From contig NZ_WMEF01000002.1 of assembly GCF_009724685.1 (NCBI RefSeq), positions 372,001 through 436,000 of the forward strand: a stretch of DNA of 64,000 nucleotides, read 5' to 3'. Source of the DNA: Lysinibacillus cavernae (GTDB lineage Bacteria; Bacillota; Bacilli; Bacillales_A; Planococcaceae). The number at the start of each line of letters is the position of its first letter. The stretch's first letter is position 1. The notes beneath the pieces are model-generated. The model was not told the DNA's origin, ran no database searches, and was given only the letters and a program-made list of their open reading frames with translations. Position numbers and translations under genes: made by a program. This document shows positions 1-7,182 of the stretch, one piece after another.

Positions 1-114
1 TAAACCACCAAGGAAGAATCCAGGATTTGCTGCAATCGTTGCGATAGAAACAGTTGTGAGCGAAATAAAGAAGCTAGCAGCATGTCTAGAAAAAAACTGT
101 CCGACACTAAGCAT
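1..114 (-). CDS. N-terminal fragment of a membrane-associated protein (cut by window edge)
   Basis: Reading leftwards from an ATG at 112-114, 38 codons stay open to the window edge. They follow a strong AAGGAGG-type ribosome-binding site at about 119-129. The fragment starts MLSVGQFFSRHAASFF and continues with a hydrophobic stretch rich in Ile, Ala, Phe and Gly, which suggests a membrane segment near the N-terminus. The rest of the gene lies outside the window, so the family is not identified. Confidence 0.6.
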   Translation of the reverse strand, partial: MLSVGQFFSRHAASFFISLTTVSIATIAANPGFFLGGL

Positions 115-440
115 TGTTTCATCCTCCTTGCTTTTCAATATGTCTATCTTCTTATACGAAATAATCGACATAAAGTTTCATTGAAAATAAAACCTTACAT
201 AAATTTTACTTCTAATTGTTAACTTTCTCAATGATAATACACAGAAAAAACGAGTTGTTTCTATTAATACTATCGTACGAGGCTAATCCTTATATAGAAT
301 TGCTAGATTTCTTTCTATGTGAGCAGTGCCGATAGTGGTACTTGCTCTTTTACATTCTCAAAATGATTTTTACTTATCGAAATAAAATAGATTGAAGCAT
401 TAGCCTCAATCAAATTAAATAAACTTGCAACGCCATTTTC
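115..440. other. Gene-free stretch upstream of the cut-off gene
   Basis: AT-rich spacer between the leftward partial gene and the acylphosphatase gene, whose terminator begins at about 441. No open frame with a ribosome-binding site and no clear promoter was seen. It must contain the promoter of the leftward gene. Confidence 0.5.
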
Positions 441-475
441 CAAAAAAGAAGAGCCAGACTAAACAATGTCTGACT
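441..475 (-). terminator. Intrinsic terminator of the acylphosphatase gene
   Basis: On the minus strand, AGTCAGAC and GTCTGGCT pair around a short loop and are followed by a TCTTCTTTTTT tract. The stem overlaps the stop codon of the acylphosphatase gene. Confidence 0.7.
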
Positions 476-740
476 CCATACGTACATATCCTTTTAAATC
501 ATCGTACAGTTCTAACGAAAATGAATTGGAATCCGCTTGGAGACTAACGCCTTTTTGTACAAAAAGAAGGAATTCGTTAAGTGCTTTTTCTGAACCCTCC
601 ACTTCCACCTCAATTTGTTCTGCGTCATTTAGTCTACAGTATCCTTTTAATCCTAATTCAATAGCCTTTTGCTTTATGAAGAAACGGTAGCCAGTGCCGT
701 AAACATCACCAAAAAATTTTATACTTGCTCGTTTTTTCAA
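459..740 (-). CDS. acyP: Acylphosphatase-like protein
   Basis: A 93-residue protein of the usual acylphosphatase length. Acylphosphatases hydrolyse the carboxyl-phosphate bond of acyl phosphates in the cytosol. The family loop appears as FFGDVYGTGYRFF, with the phosphate-binding Arg of the G-Y-R triplet near residue 19. It is followed by GLKGYCRLND, which supplies the region of the catalytic Asn, and by a beta strand IEVEVEG. The canonical VQGVGFR is changed to VYGTGYR and the usual D-G after Asn is lost, so activity is likely but unproven. Translation starts at TTG (738-740), seven to eight bases after AGGAGG. It lies 45 bp downstream of the chemoreceptor gene on the same strand and may be read through from it. 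Confidence 0.8.
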   Translation of the reverse strand: MKKRASIKFFGDVYGTGYRFFIKQKAIELGLKGYCRLNDAEQIEVEVEGSEKALNEFLLFVQKGVSLQADSNSFSLELYDDLKGYVRMESDIV

Positions 741-784
741 GCGAATACCTCCTACTAACTAGGGAGAGGGGGAAACCTCTCCGT

Positions 785-2512
785 TTATTGCATGACACGT
801 TCTTTTTCTAAATAGGCGATTAAGTTATTAATATAATAGAGAACATGCTTAGAAGCCTCGTCCACCTCTTTTAGATGAACATCAGCTTGCTCAATCTTGC
901 CCGCTTTATGAGCTTCAGCAGCTAACTTCGCAGATTCATGGACACGTAAATGATAGCCGTCTAAATCAAGATAATCCTGTAAATGGCCGAAACGTTCTAC
1001 TGTGCGAGTCGCTGTATACCACTTGCCAAGTCGACAGTCTCTATGAGAGGAAACATCGCCTGGTTCAACAGTTTCTAGGCCAAGGAACATGTTATAAATG
1101 CGCCATTTCCATAAAATATGATCAGCCTTCGATAATTGTAGCAGGGCAATAGATGAAAGCTGCACATTATTGTTGGCGATAATATCATTACGGAAACGAT
1201 TGATTTCTTTCCCTAATAAATGTATATCACTAGATGTATTATGGCTATAATCACGAATATCTTCTTGCAAACTTGAAATCTCAATCATTCTTGCAGAGAC
1301 TTCATCAATCGCAGCAGCTTGTTGCTGTGAAATCGCAGCGGTATTTGTCACATCTAAATTAATGCCCTCAATCGCATGAACAATGGCATTTAATAATGGT
1401 AACGAATCTTTTGCCTCAACGGTTGCTTCTTTAATAATAGCTGTCGTTTCCGTAATCGAGTTGGAAACATCATTGGAATAACTTTTTAAATGATGAACAT
1501 TCGCAGATACTTCGCTTAGAGCAGAGACTGTGTTTTCAGCAAGCTTTCGTACTTCCTGCGCAACAACCGCAAAGCCTTTCCCATGTTCGCCTGCACGTGC
1601 TGCTTCAATGGATGCATTTAGTGCGAGTAAATTGGTTTGATCAGCAATTTGATTGATTAACGTTACAACCTGCTCAATATCATTAACCCGTTTTTGCAGT
1701 TCGGAAAATGATTTTACAATGGAAGTAAACGTTTCTTCTGTTTTGAATATTTCTGTTAAGGCATGCTCAATGGCATTTTTTCCTTTCGTCGCATGATCAA
1801 CAGATTCTGTCGTTTTCTCAGATATATGGGAAGACATGCGAGCTACCTCATTTATAGAAGCGGCGATCTGTTCAGTTGCAGCAGTGGAGGATTGAATTTC
1901 CTCATTTTGCTTATCTAAACTAAATACTAAATCCTTCATGTACATAATTTTGGCATTGACATCCATTAATGAGGATATTTCTCCCACTACATTTTCAATT
2001 ATACGCTCCGTCAATACTTCCACCAATAGTTCCTGATCGACATTGACAGCGGACTGGAATGATTTCATGAATTGAAATGCCTTATTAGGCTTCATACCGA
2101 AATTGTGTAAAATATATGTAGTGATATAGAAGGCAAATTGATTGAATACGACAATTAATTTGCCAGGCTCATATTGATGCTTACGAAATAGATTGAAAAA
2201 TTTGACAGTTTCATCCACATAATGATCATCTCGCGTTGCTAAGAAAAATTGCTTCAAGTATTGATTAATATTTTCTTCACTAATGGTTAATTGAGAGGTA
2301 GGGGATATCTCGCTTAAATAATGATGAAAAATGGCATTCATGGAAGGGGTAATATCTTTTAACTTTTGATAGAGTGTTTTTAAATGCTCCTCATCCTGTG
2401 AATTGAAATGATTAAATGCCAATGTTTGATGAAATCGGCCTGTTGCATGTAAATCTGTACCACGTTTTAGTAGCTCTTCTATCTCAGCTTTAGGTCGAAT
2501 ACTTGAAAACAT
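785..2512 (-). CDS. Globin-coupled chemoreceptor (HemAT-like) with C-terminal CZB zinc-binding domain
   Basis: A soluble 575-residue methyl-accepting chemotaxis protein without membrane segments. Residues about 1-170 resemble the protoglobin sensor of Bacillus HemAT, which binds haem and O2; a candidate proximal His lies in [10 protein letters not shown]. Residues about 190-450 form the coiled-coil MCP signalling domain, with the conserved hairpin tip [23 protein letters not shown] block. Residues about 470-560 look like a CZB domain: [20 protein letters not shown] and GYHLRVHE supply the His/Cys zinc ligands. The start at 2512 (MFSSIRP) is chosen because GGGAGG precedes it; a longer frame begins upstream without a ribosome-binding site. 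Probably signals oxygen, or metal/oxidant state through zinc, to CheA. HemAT of B. subtilis lacks a CZB domain. Confidence 0.85.
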   Translation of the reverse strand: MFSSIRPKAEIEELLKRGTDLHATGRFHQTLAFNHFNSQDEEHLKTLYQKLKDITPSMNAIFHHYLSEISPTSQLTISEENINQYLKQFFLATRDDHYVDETVKFFNLFRKHQYEPGKLIVVFNQFAFYITTYILHNFGMKPNKAFQFMKSFQSAVNVDQELLVEVLTERIIENVVGEISSLMDVNAKIMYMKDLVFSLDKQNEEIQSSTAATEQIAASINEVARMSSHISEKTTESVDHATKGKNAIEHALTEIFKTEETFTSIVKSFSELQKRVNDIEQVVTLINQIADQTNLLALNASIEAARAGEHGKGFAVVAQEVRKLAENTVSALSEVSANVHHLKSYSNDVSNSITETTAIIKEATVEAKDSLPLLNAIVHAIEGINLDVTNTAAISQQQAAAIDEVSARMIEISSLQEDIRDYSHNTSSDIHLLGKEINRFRNDIIANNNVQLSSIALLQLSKADHILWKWRIYNMFLGLETVEPGDVSSHRDCRLGKWYTATRTVERFGHLQDYLDLDGYHLRVHESAKLAAEAHKAGKIEQADVHLKEVDEASKHVLYYINNLIAYLEKERVMQ

Positions 2513-2636
2513 AAAAATACCTCCCGAAAAGTATGTATAATAAGGTAATAATAGCATAATTCAGGTGATTTTAATAGACATTTCAGATGTGTTTGCTAAA
2601 ATGAAACTATCTTATGACAGCAAGGAATGGGCAAAT

Positions 2637-2921
2637 ATGTATACAATTATTTACATGAAAGCGGACTATGAGCCTTGGTGGAAATTTGAAGGCTGGGAAG
2701 CTTTTATTCAAACACAAGATACATTTGAAGCGAAGGAGCTCTTTGAACGAGCATTACAGCAAAAATTAAGTCACTTTCGCTCCTCATATGACAATGAGGC
2801 AACAAAAGAAGGGCAATATTGGGCTTTTTGGTCGGAGGATGAAAGCTTTTATTGTGATGCTTGCGATGATGATGCACAGGTATATCATGGAATAATTGCT
2901 TGTAAAATAAAAGAAAAGTAA
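2637..2921 (+). CDS. DUF1033 family protein
   Basis: A 94-residue cytosolic protein of unknown function. It begins MYTIIYMKADYEPWWKFEGW, which matches the start of DUF1033 proteins of Bacilli and lactic acid bacteria. The frame is open upstream to 2565, but AAGGA lies eight to nine bases before the ATG at 2637 and the family begins at this Met. The C-terminal half is acidic and Cys-containing (FYCDACDDDAQVYH). It lies divergent from the chemoreceptor gene and upstream of the cold-shock gene's own promoter. Confidence 0.75.
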   Translation: MYTIIYMKADYEPWWKFEGWEAFIQTQDTFEAKELFERALQQKLSHFRSSYDNEATKEGQYWAFWSEDESFYCDACDDDAQVYHGIIACKIKEK

Positions 2922-2960
2922 AAAAAATTTCAAATAAAGTAAAAAACATTTTTTCTTTAT

Positions 2961-2989
2961 TTGACAAAATTATGAATGCTGGTTATACT
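2961..2989 (+). promoter_or_regulatory. Sigma-A promoter of the cold-shock gene
   Basis: TTGACA at 2961-2966 and TATACT at 2984-2989 are separated by exactly 17 bp, close to the housekeeping consensus. The predicted start near 2996 gives an unusually long leader of about 148 nt before the cold-shock ATG. Confidence 0.85.
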
Positions 2990-3024
2990 TAGGTTAACAA
3001 TTTAATTGCTTCACCGGTAACATG

Positions 3025-3088
3025 AATTCACATATTACAAAAAGTGATCGCGTTAGTTCGGTACTCTTTGTAATATGTGAATTTTTTT
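3025..3088 (+). promoter_or_regulatory. Long perfect hairpin in the cold-shock mRNA leader
   Basis: Bases 3025-3041 and 3067-3083 are exact 17-bp inverted repeats around a 25-nt loop, followed by five more T residues. In the RNA this is terminator-like, yet it sits between the promoter and the csp gene. A role as an attenuator or a temperature-dependent structure is inferred. Long structured leaders are known for cold-shock mRNAs, but I do not recognise this one as a named family. Confidence 0.65.
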
Positions 3089-3143
3089 CATTCGCTGAAG
3101 AAATTACATATTGTTCACTTTTATTTTTTGGAGGTTTTCTTAA

Positions 3144-3344
3144 ATGAAACAAGGTACAGTAAAATGGTTTAACTCAGAAAAAGGTTTTGGATTCATCGAA
3201 GTTGAAGGTGAAAACGACGTATTCGTACACTTCTCAGCTATCCAAGGCGAAGGTTTCAAAACTCTTGACGAAGGTCAAAAAGTGGAATTCGAAGTTGTAG
3301 ATGGCAACCGCGGACCACAAGCTGCTAACGTAACTAAACTTTAA
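3144..3344 (+). CDS. cspB: CspB-like cold shock protein
   Basis: A 66-residue single OB-fold protein that binds single-stranded RNA/DNA and acts as an RNA chaperone. Both nucleic-acid-binding motifs are intact: RNP1 as KGFGFIEV and RNP2 as VFVHFSAI. The length is typical. GGAGG lies nine bases before the ATG. Transcribed alone from the promoter at 2961, with the hairpin leader upstream and a terminator at 3379. Codon use is strongly biased, as expected for an abundant protein. Which csp paralogue it is cannot be fixed from one sequence; it is closest to B. subtilis CspB. Confidence 0.93.
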   Translation: MKQGTVKWFNSEKGFGFIEVEGENDVFVHFSAIQGEGFKTLDEGQKVEFEVVDGNRGPQAANVTKL

Positions 3345-3378
3345 TTCTCAGTAATTAAAATTACTTTCGTTAATCCGA

Positions 3379-3408
3379 GACATCCTATGCAAATAGGATG
3401 TCTTTTTT
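3379..3408 (+). terminator. Intrinsic terminator of the cold-shock gene
   Basis: GACATCCTAT and ATAGGATGTC form a perfect 10-bp stem with a 4-nt loop, followed by a T tract. Confidence 0.9.
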
Positions 3409-3460
3409 GTATCATTTAAAAGTTTTAGGATTACAAATCATAATTTAGGTTAAATATATA

Positions 3461-3770
3461 GTAGTGATAGATAGAGTCGCGAAAGTGATGGATAGCAGGG
3501 TAAAGTGACGGATAGCGCTGCAAGAGTGGTGGATAGAGTCGTAAAAGTAGTGGATAGAATGGTTAAAGTGGCGGATAGCCGCAAAAGTGACGGATAGCGC
3601 TGCAAGAGTGGTGGATAGAGTCGCGAAAGTAGTGGATAGCATGGTTAAAGTAGTGGATAGAATGGTTAAAGTGGCGGATAGCCGCAAAAGTGACGGATAG
3701 CGCTGCAAGAATGACGGATAGAGTCGCAAAAGTAGTGGATAGAATGGTTAAAGTGACGGATAGCACTTGC
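3461..3770. repeat. GGATAG minisatellite (about 15 tandem units of 19-21 bp)
   Basis: An 11-bp core, GTGRYGGATAG, recurs about 15 times. Cores are separated by 8-10-bp spacers of a few classes: AGTCGCRAAA, CGCTGCAAGA, AATGGTTAAA and CCGCAAAA. A higher-order block of about 103 bp is itself duplicated: about 50 bp starting near 3558 recur at 3661. Open frames across it simply read the repeat and have no ribosome-binding site. It fills the space between the cold-shock terminator and the DUF1232 gene. Function unknown. Confidence 0.9.
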
Positions 3771-3821
3771 AGATAACCCCGTAAAATACCAGTAAGCTTG
3801 CAATGAAGGAGGTAAATGAAT

Positions 3822-4307
3822 ATGCAAAACTTAGAAAAATTACCTGATGAACAGGAGCAACAAGATTTTTATCAGAAGCTACGTACAAAATTAGTAGCTT
3901 TTCTTGGATCGAAAAAGGGGAAAAGCAATAAATTTACACCATATTTAATGTTTGTGCCCGATTTATTTCATTTATTAATAAAAACATTAACAGATGCAGG
4001 TGTGGATAAGAAAAGCCGTGCATTAATAGGGGCATCGATTGCGTATTTTGTGCTGCCGATGGATTTGATGCCAGAAGGGTTACTAGGCTTTGGGGGCTAT
4101 TTAGATGATGTTGTGCTGGCAACCTTTGTGGTGAATACGATCATCAATAAATTAGGACCAGAAGTAGTGGAAAAACATTGGACAGGGGATGACAACCTGC
4201 TACATGTGCTGCAAAAGGTTGCAGAAGTAAGTGATGATGTAGTAAGTAAGATCCCTGTAAAATCGCCAATCGCTCAGTTTGTCAAACAAGAAAGTAAAGA
4301 TAAATAA
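3822..4307 (+). CDS. DUF1232 (YkvA-like) membrane protein
   Basis: A 161-residue protein of the YkvA/DUF1232 family, function unknown. The diagnostic block SRALIGASIAYFVLPMDLMPEG followed by GYLDDVV lies at about residues 66-100; it is moderately hydrophobic and thought to associate with membranes. ATG codons exist at 3816 and 3822. AAGGAGG ends at 3812, so the second gives the normal 9-base spacing and is preferred. It sits directly after the minisatellite and ends at a terminator that overlaps the stop codon of the convergent protease gene. Confidence 0.75.
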   Translation: MQNLEKLPDEQEQQDFYQKLRTKLVAFLGSKKGKSNKFTPYLMFVPDLFHLLIKTLTDAGVDKKSRALIGASIAYFVLPMDLMPEGLLGFGGYLDDVVLATFVVNTIINKLGPEVVEKHWTGDDNLLHVLQKVAEVSDDVVSKIPVKSPIAQFVKQESKDK

Positions 4308-4330
4308 TTATATTATGTAAACTATAAAAA

Positions 4331-4360
4331 CCGAACCTGTGGCAAGCAGGTTCAATTTTT
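4331..4360 (+). terminator. Intrinsic terminator of the DUF1232 gene
   Basis: GAACCTG and CAGGTTC pair around a 7-nt loop, followed by AATTTTT. The right arm overlaps the stop codon of the convergent serine protease gene. Confidence 0.8.
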
Positions 4361-5176
4361 ATGTTCATCTTCCAATAAATGATGAAGCCGTTCTACAGGA
4401 ACAAAGAGACCTACACGTCCTATGGGCTCGTATTTCATTGTCGCAAAGACAATTCCAATGACCTCACCTTGTTGGTTAATCACGGGGCTACCACTATTGC
4501 CACGATAAACAGGTGCTTTCAACATCATAACAGGCTCCTGCCAATCCTCTAATTGAATGGATTCAAGTAATGTCCCTTCGTTGGCAATTCCCGAGAAGGC
4601 AAGTGGATTGCCAATAAAATAGACATGTTCATCAGCAGAAAAAGATGGATCTGTTGCTAGAGGAAGATAGGGAAGTTGCTCAGCTTCCACTTGTAATAGA
4701 GCTAAATCTACTTCTGGATAGCTCTCAATTAATGTTGCTTCCATTAATCCCTCATCAGGAAACACTACCGATAATGAAGATGCATGTTCAACCACGTGGG
4801 CGTTGGTGACAATAAGGCCGTCAGGAGAGATAGCAAAACCTGTACCTTTACTGGAGCCTGTTGAAATTTCAACGATCGCCTTTTTATAGGTTTGTATATC
4901 TTCTTGTGCAGAAAGCCTCGTTGAAACCTTGATAAATTCTATAGCAGGTATGGAATAAATTTGAAAGATTAGCGCAAATGTGTTGAAAAACAGTACCAAC
5001 GCCATGCCCCAGACTAGCCAGCGGACGAGTGGCTTTTTCTTTTTTGGTTTTTTTCCACGAAGCCGTTCTTCTCGTTCCTGTGCTAATGCTTTTTGCTGTT
5101 CCTCGAGCACTAGTTCTATAAACTCTTCTTCCGTCAATTCTTCTTGTTTAGTGGTGGAATTATGTATATCACTCAT
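4352..5176 (-). CDS. Membrane-anchored trypsin-like serine protease (HtrA-type, no PDZ domain)
   Basis: A 274-residue protein. After a charged cytosolic N-terminus (KKPKKKK) a single hydrophobic segment, roughly residues 57-80, anchors it. The outer domain has a full trypsin-fold triad: His in TNAHVV, Asp in PEVDLALLQV and Ser in RGNSGSPV. There is no room for the PDZ domain found in HtrA/DegP proteins. It probably cleaves or monitors proteins at the cell surface. The start at 5176 is chosen for its GGGGGT ribosome-binding site; an upstream in-frame ATG lacks one. It lies 59 bp downstream of a lipoprotein gene on the same strand, so the two may form an operon. Confidence 0.85.
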   Translation of the reverse strand: MSDIHNSTTKQEELTEEEFIELVLEEQQKALAQEREERLRGKKPKKKKPLVRWLVWGMALVLFFNTFALIFQIYSIPAIEFIKVSTRLSAQEDIQTYKKAIVEISTGSSKGTGFAISPDGLIVTNAHVVEHASSLSVVFPDEGLMEATLIESYPEVDLALLQVEAEQLPYLPLATDPSFSADEHVYFIGNPLAFSGIANEGTLLESIQLEDWQEPVMMLKAPVYRGNSGSPVINQQGEVIGIVFATMKYEPIGRVGLFVPVERLHHLLEDEHKN

Positions 5177-5235
5177 AGAATGACCCCCTTTGCTAACATA
5201 ACAGGCGCCCAAGCTGGACCCCTGTTATCACCTTA

Positions 5236-5874
5236 CTATTCTATTTTTTGCAAGGTCGATGTCACAACAAATGGCTCATCTTGCTCTGTCTCCATCGTAT
5301 CCTCTGAGCGAATAAGGCCAATGCCTTTCGCAAAATATTTGGTCGTTGTGACTGTATCTTCAGTGCGTGTTAGCTGGATGACATCTTGATAGACCGTTGT
5401 ACCTGTATCGACAGTGGCTGTCGTTGATTGTATCGTCCAGCCTTGGAAATTTGCCCCAGCTTGTAATGGTTCTTGAAGAATCGTTTCTAGCACTGGATAG
5501 GACACTGCCTCTGTTGTACCTGGTAGGTTAGGCTTGCTGTCAACGGGTTCTCGATAGACAAGATCAATACTTGTATCTGAAATGCGATAGATTTTTAATA
5601 GTGTCACACCACCGTTATCCTCTATCTGTGCGATATGCTGTTTATCAAGATAGGTTGTTTGTAGTGTGAAACTGGCAAACTCATTTCCTTCACCCTGAAA
5701 ATAAGCGATAGATCCATCAGGTGGGAAAAAGGATAGAAGTGACGTTTGTTCTTGTTCAACCGGTTGTTTGTCCTCCACAGGTGGAGTAGGCGGTTGTGTA
5801 GGTTCTTCTTTAATTTCTTTACTACAGCCGGTGAGTAAAAATGCAAGAGAAAGTACGAGGACATGAAGTCTCAT
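5236..5874 (-). CDS. Uncharacterised lipoprotein
   Basis: A 212-residue exported protein. The signal peptide ends in the lipobox LLTGC, so Cys near residue 17 should be lipidated. A Pro/Glu/Gln-rich linker follows, then a mostly beta domain with many Thr residues that ends VVTSTLQKIE. I do not recognise the family. AAGGAG lies at normal spacing before the second ATG (5874), which is preferred over the one two codons upstream. It precedes the membrane protease gene on the same strand, which suggests a shared role at the cell surface, but this is inference. Confidence 0.75.
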   Translation of the reverse strand: MRLHVLVLSLAFLLTGCSKEIKEEPTQPPTPPVEDKQPVEQEQTSLLSFFPPDGSIAYFQGEGNEFASFTLQTTYLDKQHIAQIEDNGGVTLLKIYRISDTSIDLVYREPVDSKPNLPGTTEAVSYPVLETILQEPLQAGANFQGWTIQSTTATVDTGTTVYQDVIQLTRTEDTVTTTKYFAKGIGLIRSEDTMETEQDEPFVVTSTLQKIE

Positions 5875-5957
5875 AGGCATACTCCTTCGCTATTTTCTTT
5901 TATTATACGTGAATGGTAGTTGTTATACGAATGAAAAGTCATAATTAACTTGTAATC

Positions 5958-6013
5958 ATATTATGTAAACTAAAAGCTAGAAACTTGTAACAGGGGAGAA
6001 AATTAACTATGAT
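5958..6013 (+). promoter_or_regulatory. Promoter of the DinB gene with upstream ATATTATGTAAACT element
   Basis: TTGTAA at 5985-5990 and TATGAT at 6008-6013 are 17 bp apart. The 14-mer ATATTATGTAAACT lies just upstream at 5958-5971. The same 14-mer precedes a TTGAAA-N17-TATGAT promoter at 20131-20172, and occurs once more at 4310-4323. Confidence 0.6.
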
Positions 6014-6045
6014 AGAAATGAAGTTAAAATGTGGGGGGCAAAGAT

Positions 6046-6516
6046 ATGTATAGACAAGTAGACGATTTTTTACAAGAATGGTCAATTGCAGCAAAGGGAA
6101 CACAACAAGTATTACAGGCTATAACAGATGACAAGCTAGAGCAAAGCATTGTGGAAGGTCATAGTACACTTGGCTGGCTAGGTTGGCATTTAGTTGGATC
6201 AGCAGGTTATTTTAGTTATCTAGCAGGCTTAAAGGTGCCAATGATTCGTCAAGAAGATCCAGTCCCAACGTCTGCTGCTGAGATTGTGACAGCGTATGAA
6301 AACGTCGTAAACGGTATCAAAGAGGAAGCAGCAAAACTGACAAATGAAGACTTACTAGAGTTAGTAAATGGTTTTTCAGGGCCAGTGCCAAGAGGTGCTT
6401 TATTACGTGTACTAATCGAACATCAAACACATCATCGTGGACAAATGACTGTACTCCTTCGTCAAGCAGGTTTACCAGTACCAGGTGTTATGGGTCCAAC
6501 AAAAGAAATGCAATAG
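6046..6516 (+). CDS. DinB-superfamily putative metalloenzyme
   Basis: A 156-residue four-helix-bundle protein of the DinB/YfiT superfamily. The members bind a divalent metal through three His, and many are thiol-dependent transferases. Metal-ligand candidates are the His in LGWLGWHLVG and the pair in HQTHHRGQM. The start is the ATG at 6046, seven bases after GGGGGG; a GTG-initiated longer frame covers the ribosome-binding site itself. It is a single gene with its own promoter at 5985-6013. The substrate cannot be deduced. Confidence 0.8.
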   Translation: MYRQVDDFLQEWSIAAKGTQQVLQAITDDKLEQSIVEGHSTLGWLGWHLVGSAGYFSYLAGLKVPMIRQEDPVPTSAAEIVTAYENVVNGIKEEAAKLTNEDLLELVNGFSGPVPRGALLRVLIEHQTHHRGQMTVLLRQAGLPVPGVMGPTKEMQ

Positions 6517-6561
6517 TTCGTCAAGCAGCAGATAAACAACTTATTTGCTGCATTTTTTGAA

Positions 6562-6596
6562 TTGACACTTACCTACTAGTAAGTTAGTGTAAAGTC
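6562..6596 (+). promoter_or_regulatory. Promoter and likely operator of the TetR-fabF operon
   Basis: TTGACA at 6562-6567 and TAGTGT at 6585-6590 are 17 bp apart. The spacer holds the imperfect palindrome CTTACCTACTAGTAAG, a plausible autoregulatory TetR operator. The predicted start coincides with the ATG at 6597, so the mRNA may be leaderless. Confidence 0.65.
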
Positions 6597-7154
6597 ATGA
6601 CAAATAGAAAAACACAAATAATAGAATTAACATTGAAGAATATTCAGGAAAAAGGTTTCACATCATTTAGTTATGACCATTTAGCTAAAGAACTCGGCGT
6701 AACGAAGGCAAGTATTCATTATCATTTTGAAAAGAAAGGAGACTTAGGGATTGCCGTTTGCGAAAGAATACAAAAAGGATTAGAAGAGGCTTATACAATT
6801 ATAAGAGAATCAGCTATGGCAGCTGAAGAAAAACCTTTCGCCTTTATTTTACAGCGAGTAAAATTCCTAGAGCAAAATGGTGTTTGCCCCATTTCAGCTT
6901 TACAGGCAGACTATCAAGAATTACCACAACCAATGCAAGAAAAGATTCAACAGCTTAGCCAAATGGAAATTGATGTCTTTGTTGAGTTACTAAAAGAGGC
7001 TAAACAACATGGCGCACTCAAATCGACAGAAGATCTAGAGTCACTAGCAATAGTCATCATTTCAAGTACGAAGGGTGCTTTACAATACAAGCGTGTTTTA
7101 GGCGAAGAATTCTTTCAAAAAATGCTGCTGCAATTAAAAGAACTAGTCAAGTAA
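6597..7154 (+). CDS. TetR/AcrR family transcriptional regulator
   Basis: A 185-residue repressor. The N-terminal helix-turn-helix covers about residues 22-45 and shows the typical KELGVTKASIHYHFEKKGDL recognition block. The C-terminal ligand domain has one Cys (NGVCPISALQ) and a length typical of small TetR proteins. No ribosome-binding site precedes the ATG, and the promoter's predicted +1 falls on or next to it, so leaderless translation is likely. It is the first gene of a two-gene operon with a fabF-like synthase 28 bp downstream, suggesting that it senses an acyl or fatty acid-related ligand (inference). Confidence 0.85.
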   Translation: MTNRKTQIIELTLKNIQEKGFTSFSYDHLAKELGVTKASIHYHFEKKGDLGIAVCERIQKGLEEAYTIIRESAMAAEEKPFAFILQRVKFLEQNGVCPISALQADYQELPQPMQEKIQQLSQMEIDVFVELLKEAKQHGALKSTEDLESLAIVIISSTKGALQYKRVLGEEFFQKMLLQLKELVK

Positions 7155-7182
7155 TTTTTCAAAACGAGAAGGAGAGATGTGT

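Noticed and set aside
3445..3766. Minus-strand frames of 67 and 94 codons across the minisatellite, reading LSTTLAALSVTF-like repeats
   Set aside because: They are translations of the GGATAG repeat, have no ribosome-binding site, and the two overlap in different frames.
3461..3770. Possible CRISPR array
   Set aside because: Cores are only 11 bp, spacers are 8-10 bp and belong to a few repeated classes, and no cas genes are present.
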